Assembly (NCBI GenBank): GCA_963716735.1
Contig: OY970321.1
Span: 1,426,001 to 1,490,000 of the forward strand
Length of the DNA: 64,000 nucleotides
Reading direction: 5' to 3'
Source of the DNA: VRUE01 sp963716735
GTDB taxonomy: Bacteria; Actinomycetota; Thermoleophilia; Solirubrobacterales; 70-9
Shown: positions 35,070-43,294 of the stretch, one piece after another
Layout: every line of letters starts with the position of its first letter
How positions within the stretch are numbered: position 1 is the stretch's first letter
The notes under the pieces: generated by a model
Told to the model about the DNA's origin: nothing
Databases searched by the model: none
What the model saw: only the letters and a program-made list of their open reading frames with translations
Made by a program: the position numbers and the translations under genes

Positions 35070-35743
35070 ACTTCCGAGCCCGACTCCTGGTCGCGTCGGC
35101 GCTCCTGGCGTGCACGGTCGCGCTGCCACTTGGACCGCTTGCCGGCGCCACCTCGCCACGGCAGCTGCGACCCAAGATCACGCGCTGGCCGATCCCCTTT
35201 CCGCCAAAGCGCAAGCACCAGATGGCCGCCTACTCGCAACGCCACTACGGCGAAGACACCTGGCGCCTGCGGCGCCCCCACGTGATCGTCGAGCACTTCG
35301 CCGAAGCGAGCACGGCAGCTGCTGTCTACAACACCTTCGCCCCCGACGTCGCCGATCCCGAGCTGCACGAGCTGCCCAACGTCTGCGCCCACTTCGTGGT
35401 CTCCTCCTTCGGGCGCGTCTTCCAGCTGGTCAACCTGAGGACCCGCTGCCGGCACACGGTCGGGCTCAACTGGACCGCGATCGGAATCGAGCACACCGGC
35501 TTCAGCGACGCCGACGTCCTCGCCGATCGCCGCCAGCTGCACGCCTCGCTCCAACTGACCCACTACCTGCGCTGCCGCTTCCAGATCCGCCTGCGCGACG
35601 TCATCGGCCACGCCGAGAGCCTCAGCTCGCCCTACCATCGCGAGCGCGTCGCGAGCCTGCGCACTCAGACCCACGGCGACTGGCGGCACAACTCGATGCA
35701 GACCTACCGCCGTAAGCTGAGCAGGCTGGGACCATGTCGATGA
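35066..35743 (+). CDS. Secreted N-acetylmuramoyl-L-alanine amidase (Amidase_2), CTG start
   Basis: The protein has an N-terminal signal peptide (FRARLLVASALLACTVALPL) followed by an amidase-2 domain: IVEHFAEAS, HFVVSSFGRVFQLVN, the GIEHTGFSD block and DVIGHAES, giving the usual metal ligands. Such enzymes cleave the amide bond between muramic acid and the peptide in peptidoglycan or act on wall fragments. The signal peptide has no upstream ATG, GTG or TTG in frame before a stop at 34979; CTG 35066 overlaps the upstream TGA (CTGA) and is the only sensible start. If translation began at ATG 35222 the signal peptide would be lost. Confidence 0.72.
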   Translation: MNFRARLLVASALLACTVALPLGPLAGATSPRQLRPKITRWPIPFPPKRKHQMAAYSQRHYGEDTWRLRRPHVIVEHFAEASTAAAVYNTFAPDVADPELHELPNVCAHFVVSSFGRVFQLVNLRTRCRHTVGLNWTAIGIEHTGFSDADVLADRRQLHASLQLTHYLRCRFQIRLRDVIGHAESLSSPYHRERVASLRTQTHGDWRHNSMQTYRRKLSRLGPCR

Positions 35744-36531
35744 CCAACCGCAACGCCCATCTCAACCTGGTCGAAAGCTCGCGACAGCTGTTCGAACTCG
35801 ATTCCGGCGCGGAGATCGAAACCGGCGACGGCCGGCTCTTCGGCGCCGGAACCTCGTCGCATCCAGCGATCTCGAACGCCGCCTTCCGCCTCGACGACGA
35901 GCTCGACCCCGCCGAGCTGATCGGAGCAGCGCGGGTGTTCTTTGGCGCCCGCGAACGCGGCTTCGCCCTCTGGGCACGGGCGGGGGCGCCGGAGGACCGC
36001 GACCTGATCGAGGCCGCCGAGGAGGCGGGGCTGCAGCAGGTCCACGAGGCGCCGGAGATGACCCTCGGGGAGCGACCGCACGAGCGTCCGCTCCCCGATG
36101 GGGTCGAGCTGCGCCGGGTCGATTCGACCGCCGACGCGGAGGCCTTCTGGCAGGTTGCCGCCGACGCCTACACCAGCAACGGCTTCCCGCCCGAGGTCTT
36201 TGCCCACTACGACAGGCACGAGGGGCTCGCCGCCGCAAACGCCGCCACCTTCCTCGCCCGCCTCGACGGCCGGCCGGCGGCGATAGCGATGACGCTGGTC
36301 AGCCATGGCGTCGCCGGCATCTACTGGGTCGGAACCCGCGAGGAGGCCCGGGGCCGTGGGCTCGCCTGGGCGGTGACCGCGGCCGCCGTCAACGCGGGGT
36401 TCGATCTCGGCGGCAGGCTGGTCTCGCTGCAGGCATCGGCTATGGGCAAACCGGTCTACGAGCGCATGGGGTTCGAGCCGGTCTACGACTACCGGCTGCT
36501 TCTCTCCCGACCACCAGAGGCGAATCGATGA
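35734..36531 (+). CDS. GNAT-family N-acetyltransferase
   Basis: A 265-residue protein whose C-terminal half is a GNAT domain: the AcCoA loop reads REEARGRGLAWAVT (R/Q-x-x-G-x-G/A type) and is followed by LQASAMGKPVYERMGF, the usual terminal strand. The N-terminal half may be a second, degenerate GNAT-like domain. Substrate unknown. The ATG overlaps the end of the amidase gene and the next gene starts within its stop (ATGA). Confidence 0.83.
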   Translation: MSMTNRNAHLNLVESSRQLFELDSGAEIETGDGRLFGAGTSSHPAISNAAFRLDDELDPAELIGAARVFFGARERGFALWARAGAPEDRDLIEAAEEAGLQQVHEAPEMTLGERPHERPLPDGVELRRVDSTADAEAFWQVAADAYTSNGFPPEVFAHYDRHEGLAAANAATFLARLDGRPAAIAMTLVSHGVAGIYWVGTREEARGRGLAWAVTAAAVNAGFDLGGRLVSLQASAMGKPVYERMGFEPVYDYRLLLSRPPEANR

Positions 36532-36947
36532 AGCAGCGGGTCAACCTGATCACCCTCGGCGTCGGCGACCTGGCCCGGGCACGGCGCTTCTACGAAGCGA
36601 TCGGCTGGGTCACCGACGCGGATCCCGACGATGACGTCGTCTTCTTCCAGGCGGGGGAAATGGTGGTCGCGCTCTGGGACCGGACCCGCCTGGCCAAGGA
36701 CAGCGAGGTCGAGGACTCCCCCGGCTGGGGCGGCATCACGCTCGCCGTCAACTTTGCCACCCAGGAGGAGGTCGACGCGGTGATCGAGGAAGCGCGCGCT
36801 GCCGGTGCACGAATCGGCCGCGAGCCGGACGAGACCTTCTGGGGCGGTTACAGCGGCGTCTTCATCGACCCCGACGGGCACCCCTGGGAGGTCGCCCACA
36901 ATCCGCACTGGACGATCACCGAAGACGGTGGCGTCAAGCTCAGCTAA
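36528..36947 (+). CDS. VOC-superfamily (glyoxalase/bleomycin-resistance-like) protein
   Basis: A 139-residue VOC protein with two beta-alpha-beta-beta-beta units: LITLGVGDLARARRFYEAIG and the terminal GYSGVFIDPDGHPWEVAHNP. The latter is the typical glyoxalase-like strand with a metal-ligand glutamate. Function unknown; such proteins are dioxygenases, lyases or resistance factors. Co-translated with the GNAT gene by an ATGA overlap. Confidence 0.85.
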   Translation: MKQRVNLITLGVGDLARARRFYEAIGWVTDADPDDDVVFFQAGEMVVALWDRTRLAKDSEVEDSPGWGGITLAVNFATQEEVDAVIEEARAAGARIGREPDETFWGGYSGVFIDPDGHPWEVAHNPHWTITEDGGVKLS

Positions 36948-36966
36948 GCCGGCTGACCGTGGCCCT

Positions 36967-36972
36967 TACGAT
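36967..36972 (+). promoter_or_regulatory. -10 box of a leaderless promoter (sixA-like)
   Basis: TACGAT ends six bases before the GTG at 36979. Confidence 0.55.
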
Positions 36973-36978
36973 TGCGAC

Positions 36979-37440
36979 GTGATCTACCTGCTGCGACACG
37001 GCGATGCCGAGCGGGGCAATGGCGATGACGCAGCGCGCCGGCTGACCGCGAAGGGGGAGTGGCAGTCGGAGCTCGCGGGGCGAGCGCTCGTTGTGCTCGG
37101 AACGCAGATCGAGACGTGCCTGACGAGCCCCAAGGTAAGGGCGGCGGACACGGCGCACCTCGCCTGCCAGGCGCTCGAGGTCGAACCCGAGATAGCCACC
37201 GAGCTGAGCGGGGGCGATTTCGACTCGGCCGGACTGGCCGCCGGGCGCGGCGAGACCCTGCTGGTCGGTCACGAGCCATCCCTCTCGAACGAGATCGCCC
37301 GGCTCACCGGCGCCACGGCGAAGCTGCGTAAGGGCGGCCTGGCGATCGTCGACGGCAACACGCTGCATGCACTTATGCGCCCCGATGACCTGGCGGCCGT
37401 CGCCGCCGCAAGGACCGACAGGTCCAGCGCCGAGCAGTAG
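36979..37440 (+). CDS. sixA: SixA-like phosphohistidine phosphatase
   Basis: A 153-residue histidine-phosphatase-family protein: the phospho-acceptor motif RHGDAE at residues 6-11 and the second catalytic histidine in LLVGHEPSL. Its small size, without a lid domain, fits SixA, which removes phosphate from phosphohistidine proteins. Starts at GTG 36979 after a TACGAT box; the frame is open to 36805 but overlaps the VOC gene. Confidence 0.85.
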   Translation: MIYLLRHGDAERGNGDDAARRLTAKGEWQSELAGRALVVLGTQIETCLTSPKVRAADTAHLACQALEVEPEIATELSGGDFDSAGLAAGRGETLLVGHEPSLSNEIARLTGATAKLRKGGLAIVDGNTLHALMRPDDLAAVAAARTDRSSAEQ

Positions 37441-37510
37441 TGCCCCGACCGCTCATGGGAGGTGAAGCAGCCGGGGCACGCTTGTTCGGCGATCGCTGTT
37501 CGCGACGCGG

Positions 37511-37534
37511 CGTATTGTCTATCAGACACTTACG
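37511..37534. promoter_or_regulatory. TetR-like palindrome in a 290-bp intergenic region
   Basis: TGTCT-ATC-AGACA (37516-37528) is a perfect palindrome, with CGTA and TACG outside it. It lies between sixA and the next SDR gene. The rest of 37441-37730 has no convincing gene; a 61-codon minus-strand frame there looks non-coding. Confidence 0.45.
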
Positions 37535-37571
37535 CTCAAAGCCAGTGATTCATCGCTGCAATCGCAACGAG

Positions 37572-37606
37572 TGTCACTAATACGCATCATTATGTCACCG
37601 ATATGC
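37572..37606. promoter_or_regulatory. 21-bp-spaced direct repeat
   Basis: TGTCACTAATACGC (37572-37585) and TGTCACCGATATGC (37593-37606) are related sites exactly 21 bp apart, two helical turns, so two protein molecules would sit on one face of the DNA. They are upstream of the SDR gene at 37731. Confidence 0.45.
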
Positions 37607-37649
37607 GCTCCCAATGCGGCAACCGCGCCCATGAGCAGGGCAATTGGAG

Positions 37650-37665
37650 TCGACTGGCCGGTCAA
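37650..37665. promoter_or_regulatory. Second copy of a TetR-type operator
   Basis: TCGACTGGCCGGTCAA matches the operator-region sequence CTGACTGACCAGTCAA at 17159-17174 in 12 of 16 positions and has the same symmetry (GACTG...GTC). It is 66 bases before the SDR start, so that gene may be controlled by the TetR protein encoded at 15698. Confidence 0.45.
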
Positions 37666-37730
37666 CCAGGATTGCTCCATTGCATGTAGCCTCCGGGCCG
37701 ACTTCACGACCTAAAGGAGAGCGCAAATCG

Positions 37731-38561
37731 ATGGGACTTCTTGACGGAAAAGCGGCGATTGTCACCGGTTCTGCCCGGGGAATCGGCCGTGCCACCGCGG
37801 AGCTGTTCGCCAGCGAGGGGGCCAAGGTTCTGATCAACGACCTCGACGCCGACGTCGCCGAGCAGTCTGCCGGCGAGATCGATGGCGAAACCGCCGTCTT
37901 CGCGGGGGACCTGACCAAGCCCGACGCGGCCGACCAGCTCGTCGCCGCCGGCGTCGACGCATTCGGTGCGATCGACATAGTCGTCAATAACGCCGGCTAC
38001 ACCTGGGACGGCGTCGCCCATCGGATGACCGACGACCAGTTCCAGGCGATGCTCGACATCCACACCGTGGTCCCGTTCCGGGTCGCTCGCGCCCTCGCCC
38101 CGCATTGGCGCGAGGCCGCCAAGGCGGAGAGGGGCGAAGACAAGGAGGTCTTCCGCAAGCTGATCAACATCTCCTCGACCTCGGGGACGATGGGCAACGC
38201 CGGCCAGATCAACTACTCGGCCGCCAAGATGGCCGTTGTCGGCATGACCAAAACCCTGGCCAAGGAGTGGGGGCAGTTCAAGATCAACGTCAACGCCGTT
38301 GCCTTCGGCTTCGTCGAAACCAGGCTGACCGCCGCCAAGGAGGAGGGCGGCGAGATGACCACTCCCGGCGGCGAGAAGATCGACCTCGGCATTCCCGAGC
38401 AGATGCGGGCGATGGCCTCGGCAATCATCCCGCTCGGCCGCCCGGCGACGCCGGCCGAGGCCTCGGGCCCGGTCCTCTTCCTCGCCTCACCTCTCGCCAA
38501 CTACGTGCACGGACAAGTGCTCAACGTGACGGGAGGGATGTTCGGCGGGATGTACACGTAA
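37731..38561 (+). CDS. Short-chain dehydrogenase/reductase (FabG-like)
   Basis: A 276-residue classical SDR with TGSARGIG at residues 13-20, NNAG, the catalytic YSAAK and a terminal VLNVTGGMFGG segment. The long insertion KAERGEDKEVFRKLINISS is like those of SDRs acting on CoA-linked or cyclic substrates. Role unknown; 3-oxoacyl reductase is possible. ATG 37731 has AAAGGAGA ten bases upstream. Its promoter region carries a TetR-like site and a direct repeat. Confidence 0.88.
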   Translation: MGLLDGKAAIVTGSARGIGRATAELFASEGAKVLINDLDADVAEQSAGEIDGETAVFAGDLTKPDAADQLVAAGVDAFGAIDIVVNNAGYTWDGVAHRMTDDQFQAMLDIHTVVPFRVARALAPHWREAAKAERGEDKEVFRKLINISSTSGTMGNAGQINYSAAKMAVVGMTKTLAKEWGQFKINVNAVAFGFVETRLTAAKEEGGEMTTPGGEKIDLGIPEQMRAMASAIIPLGRPATPAEASGPVLFLASPLANYVHGQVLNVTGGMFGGMYT

Positions 38562-38589
38562 GGACGCTGCGAACCGGCGCCTGGAGGAG

Positions 38590-39447
38590 CTAATCCTTCG
38601 GGCGCCGATCCTCGGCCACGGGGTCGCCGCCCTCGTTCGCGATCGCCTCGGGAGGCCAGGGGCCGGCCCAGTTGTCGCGGGCGCCGTCGATCGTGATCGT
38701 CGTGCCGGAGAAGAAATCCCCCGCCGGCGAAGCGAGGTAGGCGACCAGCCAGGCCATCTCCTCGGCGCGACCGGCACGGCCGATCGGGATCGAGCGCTCG
38801 AGGTTGTCGACGACGACCTGCGGATACTTGGTCAGCAAAGTCTCGGTCGCGAATTGGCCGGCCGCGAGGGCGCAGGTTTTGATCCCGAAGCGCGCCCACT
38901 CGACGGCGAGGGTCCGCATCATGTTCTCGACCGCGGCGCGAGCCGCGCCGGAGTGGACCATCCCCGGCATGCCGTTGTGCGGGGAGAGGGTGACACTGAG
39001 CACCTTGCCGCCACCCTGCGGGATGAAAGCCTTGGTGGCGGCAGCGTGGGTCATCAACCAGGTTCCCTGCACGTTCAGCTCGATCACCGTGCGGAAGCCC
39101 TTCGGACTGATCGACTCCGCCGGGGCGAGGAACTGGCCGCCCGCGTTGTTGACGAGGACGTCGAGCCGGCCGTGGCGCTCGAGCAGCCCGTCGAAGAGGT
39201 GCTCCACCGCCTCCTCGTCGCGGATGTCCAGCGCCTCATACTCAAAGGAGCCGGCCAGGCCGTCGGCCAGTGCGGTGGTCTCCGCCAGCGGCTCCTCGCG
39301 GCGGCCGCAGCCGACCACAGCAGCCCCCAAACGGGCCAACTCCAGCGCCGTCTCCCGCCCCAGGCCGCTCCCCGCGCCCGAGACCAGGCAGACCTGCTGG
39401 TCGAGCAAGCCGTCCCTGAAGATGCGCGAATGGGCGCTCTCAGCCAT
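38590..39447 (-). CDS. SDR of the enoyl-CoA reductase (PECR/DECR) type
   Basis: A 285-residue SDR with VSGAGSGLG and NNAGGQF. At the usual Y-x3-K site it reads HSGAARAAVENM, like the peroxisomal trans-2-enoyl-CoA reductase and 2,4-dienoyl-CoA reductase branches, where the classical tyrosine is missing or displaced and an arginine may replace the lysine. A role in unsaturated acyl-CoA metabolism fits the window's acyl-CoA genes. Its 3' end is 28 bases from the neighbouring SDR's stop. Confidence 0.85.
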   Translation of the reverse strand: MAESAHSRIFRDGLLDQQVCLVSGAGSGLGRETALELARLGAAVVGCGRREEPLAETTALADGLAGSFEYEALDIRDEEAVEHLFDGLLERHGRLDVLVNNAGGQFLAPAESISPKGFRTVIELNVQGTWLMTHAAATKAFIPQGGGKVLSVTLSPHNGMPGMVHSGAARAAVENMMRTLAVEWARFGIKTCALAAGQFATETLLTKYPQVVVDNLERSIPIGRAGRAEEMAWLVAYLASPAGDFFSGTTITIDGARDNWAGPWPPEAIANEGGDPVAEDRRPKD

Positions 39448-39496
39448 CGTCGACCAAGCCTATAGGCGACCTGAAGCCAGGTAATGTGATTTGGCG

Positions 39497-40408
39497 ATGA
39501 AGGTGCACATGGAGGCAAAGCCGCTGCATGAGCCGCTTGCGGGAGGGACCCCCGGCGCCACGGTGAGCGTCGAACCGCTCATCGCCGGCCATGTCACCTG
39601 GCCGCGCACGATGATGGAACGGCCGGGAGGGCGCCTGGAGACGTTGAAGCTATTGCGAGCGCTGCTCAGCGGCAAGCCGGCGGCAACCGTCCCCTGCCCC
39701 GCGTTCCTGATCCGGCATCCCAGCGCGGGCGCGATCCTGGTCGACACCGGCCTGCACCCCTCGATCGCCACCGACGGACAGGAGAACTTCGGCCGGATGG
39801 GCGCCCGCGTGGGTAATCCTTCGCTCGACGCCGGCACCGACGTGCCCGCCCAGCTGCGCTCCCGCAACCTCGATGCCGGCGAGATCCCGGTGGTCGTGAT
39901 GACCCACATGCACATCGACCACACCTCGGCGATCTCCGAGTTCCCCAACTCGACCTTCGTGGTCAGCGAGGTCGAGTGGGAGGCGGCGACCGTGGGCCCG
40001 AAACCGCTCCTGAACGGCTACCGGCGCGCGCACTTCAACTATGCCTTCGACTACCGCACGGTCGACTTCGACCGCGGCGGAATCGACTCCTACTCCAGCT
40101 TTGCCCGTTGTTTCGACCTCTTCGGCGACGGTTCGATCCGCCTCGCCTACACGCCCGGGCACAGCGCCGGCCACATGTCCGTGATCGCCCACCTCGCCGA
40201 GCGCGACTTCGTGATCGGCGGCGACGCCACCTACACCCAGGGCCAGCTCGACGGCGACGCGCCGCTGGCGCCGCGCCCCTTCGACGCCCACAACTACCGC
40301 CGCTCGCTTCAGGAGCTGAAGCTGTTCCGCCGCGAGTACCCGGACGCGATCGTCACGCCCGGGCACGATCCGGGCTTCTTCGAGAAGCTCGGCGACCGCT
40401 ACGAATAA
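39497..40408 (+). CDS. Metallo-beta-lactamase-fold hydrolase, AHL-lactonase-like
   Basis: A 303-residue protein with the dinuclear-metal motif THMHIDHTSA (H-x-H-x-D-H), later PGHSAGHMS, GGDATYTQ and PGHDPGFFE, the complete ligand set of this fold. The layout resembles N-acyl-homoserine lactonases such as AiiA and related lactonases, but other lactones or esters could be the substrate. ATG 39497 is preferred; TTG 39491 and ATG 39509 are alternatives. Its 3' end overlaps the minus-strand acyltransferase by 56 bases. Confidence 0.8.
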   Translation: MKVHMEAKPLHEPLAGGTPGATVSVEPLIAGHVTWPRTMMERPGGRLETLKLLRALLSGKPAATVPCPAFLIRHPSAGAILVDTGLHPSIATDGQENFGRMGARVGNPSLDAGTDVPAQLRSRNLDAGEIPVVVMTHMHIDHTSAISEFPNSTFVVSEVEWEAATVGPKPLLNGYRRAHFNYAFDYRTVDFDRGGIDSYSSFARCFDLFGDGSIRLAYTPGHSAGHMSVIAHLAERDFVIGGDATYTQGQLDGDAPLAPRPFDAHNYRRSLQELKLFRREYPDAIVTPGHDPGFFEKLGDRYE

Positions 40409-41096
40409 CCAACCCCTCGTACATCCCGCGCACGCGGTCGAAGACCTCGGTCGCGACCTCGAGCTGGCGCTCGCGGCCGGGCGAGTCCTCTTTGGGGAAG
40501 GCGATCGGCTCGCCGTACTGCACGGTGACCTGCGGAAAGCGCAGCCGTTTCCAGCGCCGCACGCCGGCTGAGCCATAGATGGCGACGGGGACGATCGGGG
40601 CGCCCGATTCCAGCCCGAGGCGGCCGACCCCAGGCTTGGGCTCACCCAGCTCGCCGCTGCGCGAGCGTCCGCCCTCGGCGTAGATGAGCAGCATCCCGCC
40701 CTGGCCAAGGACCGTGAAGGCGGTCTTGAACGCCTCCTCGTCGTGGTGTCCGCGGCGGATCGGGATCACCCCGCCGTGCTTGTAGACGTAGGTGAGGACG
40801 GGGGGGCCGAACATCTGCGATTTGGCCATGAAGCGGATCTTCCGCCTCAAGTAGAGGCCGATGAAGAAGTGGTCCATCTGGCTGAAGTGGTTGGGCGCGA
40901 GGATCAGCGCGCCCGTCTTCGGCACGTTCTCGCGACCGATCTCGCGCACGCGGTAGATCAGCAGGGTCGGCAGCGAGACGATGATGCGGACGAAGGTGTA
41001 GGTCCAGCCGACCCCCTTGCGCGCGGCGGCATGGAACTGGTCGAAGTAGGACGCGGGACGGTCGTCCTTGTAAACCTGTGGCTTCATATCGGGCAT
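40353..41096 (-). CDS. 1-acylglycerol-3-phosphate acyltransferase (PlsC family)
   Basis: A 247-residue membrane-associated acyltransferase with the catalytic NHFSQMDHF block (here NH-x4-D instead of the usual H-x4-D) and the second motif YAEGGRSRSGE. It probably makes phosphatidic acid from lysophosphatidic acid. It follows glpK with 113 intervening bases that hold two stem-loops, and the three-gene unit tetR-glpK-plsC would channel glycerol to phospholipid. ATG 41096 or 41087 are both possible starts. Confidence 0.85.
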   Translation of the reverse strand: MPDMKPQVYKDDRPASYFDQFHAAARKGVGWTYTFVRIIVSLPTLLIYRVREIGRENVPKTGALILAPNHFSQMDHFFIGLYLRRKIRFMAKSQMFGPPVLTYVYKHGGVIPIRRGHHDEEAFKTAFTVLGQGGMLLIYAEGGRSRSGELGEPKPGVGRLGLESGAPIVPVAIYGSAGVRRWKRLRFPQVTVQYGEPIAFPKEDSPGRERQLEVATEVFDRVRGMYEGLVIRSGRRASRRSPDRARA

Positions 41097-41100
41097 GGGA

Positions 41101-41123
41101 AGCGACGGCCCGCAGCCGTCGCT
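41101..41123. promoter_or_regulatory. Perfect hairpin directly upstream of plsC
   Basis: AGCGACGGC and GCCGTCGCT pair over nine bases around a five-base loop. It ends about five bases before the plsC ATG at 41096, so in the minus-strand RNA it would cover the place of a ribosome site. Confidence 0.5.
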
Positions 41124-41147
41124 CTGCGTACCCCCCGTCCAGGCGAC

Positions 41148-41190
41148 GGTTACGCATGGCGCGGTCGCCCTTTGTGGCGCTATGCGAACC
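41148..41190. terminator. Long stem-loop after glpK
   Basis: Positions 41148-41162 and 41177-41190 pair over 13 or so bases with one bulge and one mismatch, closing a 14-base loop. It lies just after the glpK stop and may be a terminator or an RNA-stability element. Confidence 0.5.
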
Positions 41191-41208
41191 AAATCTCGAC
41201 CGCGCGGC

Positions 41209-42657
41209 TCAGACAGCCCAGCCGCGCGAGCGCTCGAGGGCACGGCGCCAGTCGGCCAACAGGGCCTCGCGCTCGTCGCCGTCCATGCGCGGCTCGTAGC
41301 GCGCCGCCTCACGCCACATCTCGGCAACCTGTTCGGCGCTCCATCGCCCGGTCGCGATCCCGGCCAGATAAGCGGCGCCAAGGGCGGTCGACTCGGCGAT
41401 CTCCGGCACAACGACCGGTGCTCCCAGCACGTCGGCCTGGAACTGCATCAGCCAGCGATTGGCAACCGCACCACCGTCCGCTTTGAGGGCATCGAGGCTC
41501 TTGCCGCAGGCCGCCTCCTCGGCCCGCACGGCGTCCACCGTCTGGTAGGCGATCGCCTCCAGCGCCGCCCTCGCCAGGTGGGCGCGGGCGCTGCCGCGGG
41601 TGAGGCCGACGATCGTTCCACGCGCGTACGGATCCCAGTGGGGGGAGCCGAGGCCGGTCAGCGCCGGGACGAAGTAGACGCCGTCGTTGTCGTCGAGCGA
41701 GGCCGCGAGCGCCTCGCTCTCCCCCACCTCCTCGATGATCCCCAGTCCGTCCCGCAGCCACTGCACCGCGGCGCCGGTGACGAAGATCGAAGCCTCGAGC
41801 GCGTAGGCCGCCGCCTCACCCGTCGCGCAGGCGATCGTGGTCAGCAGGCCCTCGCTCGGCTCTGGCGCATCGCTGCCGGTGTTGAACAGGACGAAGCTAC
41901 CGGTCCCGTAGGTGTTCTTGGCGCTGCCCGCGCGGTGGCAGGCCTGGCCAAACAGTGCCGCCTGCTGGTCGCCGGCGACCCCTGCCACCGGGACCTCGCC
42001 GCCGAACTCCGAGGTCGTACCGTAGACGTGGGACGAGGGCAGCGGCTCGGGCAGGCGCGCCGGGTCGACACCGAGCAGCGCGCAGAGCTCGCCGTCCCAG
42101 GCGAGGCGGCGGATGTCGAACAGCATCGTGCGCGAGGCGTTCGTGTAATCGGTCGCGTGGCGGCCGGTGAGCTTGAAGAGCAGCCAGGAGTCGACCGTGC
42201 CGAAGACCGCCCGCTCGGCGCCCTCGGCGTTCCGCAGCAGCCACTCGATCTTGGTTGCCGAGAAGTAGGGATCGATCACGAGGCCGGTCCGCTCCCGCAC
42301 CAGCTCCCCGTGACCGGCCTCGCGCAGCTGCTCGCAGCGCGCCGCGGTGCGCCGGTCCTGCCAGACCAGCGCCCGGTGGACCGGTTCGCCGGTTGACGGG
42401 TCCCAGGCGACGACGGTCTCGCGCTGGTTGGTGATCCCGATCCCATCCAGCTCGGCTCCCTGGATTCCCGCATCGGCGATCGCCTGGATCGCAACGCGCC
42501 GGGTCACCTCCCAGATCTCGTTCGCGTCGTGCTCGACCCAGCCCGGCTGGGGAAAGTGCTGCTCGAACTCCGAGTAGGCACGCCCCGCCACCCGTCCCTC
42601 TGCATCGAAGACGAGGCACGTGGTCCCGGTGGTTCCCTGGTCGATCGCGAGGATCAT
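41209..42657 (-). CDS. glpK: Glycerol kinase GlpK
   Basis: A 482-residue FGGY-family kinase that phosphorylates glycerol to sn-glycerol-3-phosphate. It starts with the ATP-binding loop ILAIDQGTTGTTCLVFD, has the substrate-binding GITNQRET and WQDRR motifs, the family-typical GDQQAALFGQ and a C-terminal LKADGGAVANRWLMQFQAD block. Length is close to the family norm. The ATG overlaps the TetR stop (ATGA), which makes the regulator and kinase one operon. No glycerol facilitator gene is seen nearby. Confidence 0.94.
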   Translation of the reverse strand: MILAIDQGTTGTTCLVFDAEGRVAGRAYSEFEQHFPQPGWVEHDANEIWEVTRRVAIQAIADAGIQGAELDGIGITNQRETVVAWDPSTGEPVHRALVWQDRRTAARCEQLREAGHGELVRERTGLVIDPYFSATKIEWLLRNAEGAERAVFGTVDSWLLFKLTGRHATDYTNASRTMLFDIRRLAWDGELCALLGVDPARLPEPLPSSHVYGTTSEFGGEVPVAGVAGDQQAALFGQACHRAGSAKNTYGTGSFVLFNTGSDAPEPSEGLLTTIACATGEAAAYALEASIFVTGAAVQWLRDGLGIIEEVGESEALAASLDDNDGVYFVPALTGLGSPHWDPYARGTIVGLTRGSARAHLARAALEAIAYQTVDAVRAEEAACGKSLDALKADGGAVANRWLMQFQADVLGAPVVVPEIAESTALGAAYLAGIATGRWSAEQVAEMWREAARYEPRMDGDEREALLADWRRALERSRGWAV

Positions 42658-43226
42658 CTAGTGGCGCCGCGAACGATCGTCAGCAGACCGTCGGCCACGC
42701 CCGAAGCGCCCTCTCCACCGGTCCCCAACCGCCGCAGTCCCATCCCATGCATCAGGGCGACAATCGAACGGGCGTGGCGCGCGGGCTCAGGCACTTCGAG
42801 CGTCTCCAGCGCGGCGGCAGCGACTCCCTCGTACGCCTCGAAGCAGCGCGCCGAGGCCTCCTGCAGCGCCGGGTCGCGAGCGGCCTGAAGATGGAGCTCG
42901 AACTCGGCCAGCTGCTGGATCCGGTTGCCGGACTCCTCGACGATCCGTTCGACCTCGGTGGCCGCCTGCTCGACGCTGGGCCGGGACCGGCGCAGGTCGG
43001 CTGCGATCGCCTCCTGACGCGCCACCTCCTCGCCGACGAAGAGGAGCAGGCTCTCCCGCAGCAGGTCGACCTGACTGGCGAAGTGATAGGTGAGGGAGCC
43101 AAGCCCCACCTCGGCCACCGTGGCAACGCGACGGTTGGTCACAGCGGAAATCCCCTCGCGACCGATCAGATCGACCGTGGCGCGGAGAATTCGCTCACGG
43201 GTATCAGGGGGCGCAACGGTGGCCAA
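42654..43226 (-). CDS. TetR-family regulator of the glpK-plsC operon
   Basis: A 190-residue TetR protein with HTH residues 8-55 (ERILRATVDLIGREGISAVTNRRVA, then VGLGSLTYHF). The effector-binding half is unremarkable. It starts at TTG, eight bases after a TAGTCT box (43235-43240). A perfect 16-bp palindrome 30 bases upstream is its likely operator and lies between it and the divergent amidase gene. Confidence 0.86.
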   Translation of the reverse strand: MATVAPPDTRERILRATVDLIGREGISAVTNRRVATVAEVGLGSLTYHFASQVDLLRESLLLFVGEEVARQEAIAADLRRSRPSVEQAATEVERIVEESGNRIQQLAEFELHLQAARDPALQEASARCFEAYEGVAAAALETLEVPEPARHARSIVALMHGMGLRRLGTGGEGASGVADGLLTIVRGATR

Positions 43227-43255
43227 GAAGCGCCAGACTACCCGTTTCGCCTATC

Positions 43256-43271
43256 GTTCGTTCGAACGAAC
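43256..43271. promoter_or_regulatory. TetR operator, perfect 16-bp palindrome
   Basis: GTTCGTTCGAACGAAC is perfectly symmetric and sits in the 68-bp gap between the divergent tetR-glpK-plsC operon and the amidase gene. Position and symmetry fit autoregulation by the adjacent TetR protein, possibly with control of the amidase too. Confidence 0.75.
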
Positions 43272-43294
43272 AACGGCAGGGCAAGGGGGCGACG

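Noticed and set aside
37522..37707. 61-codon minus-strand frame in the intergenic region before the SDR
   Set aside because: No ribosome site or leaderless box, odd composition, and it overlaps several likely regulatory sites.
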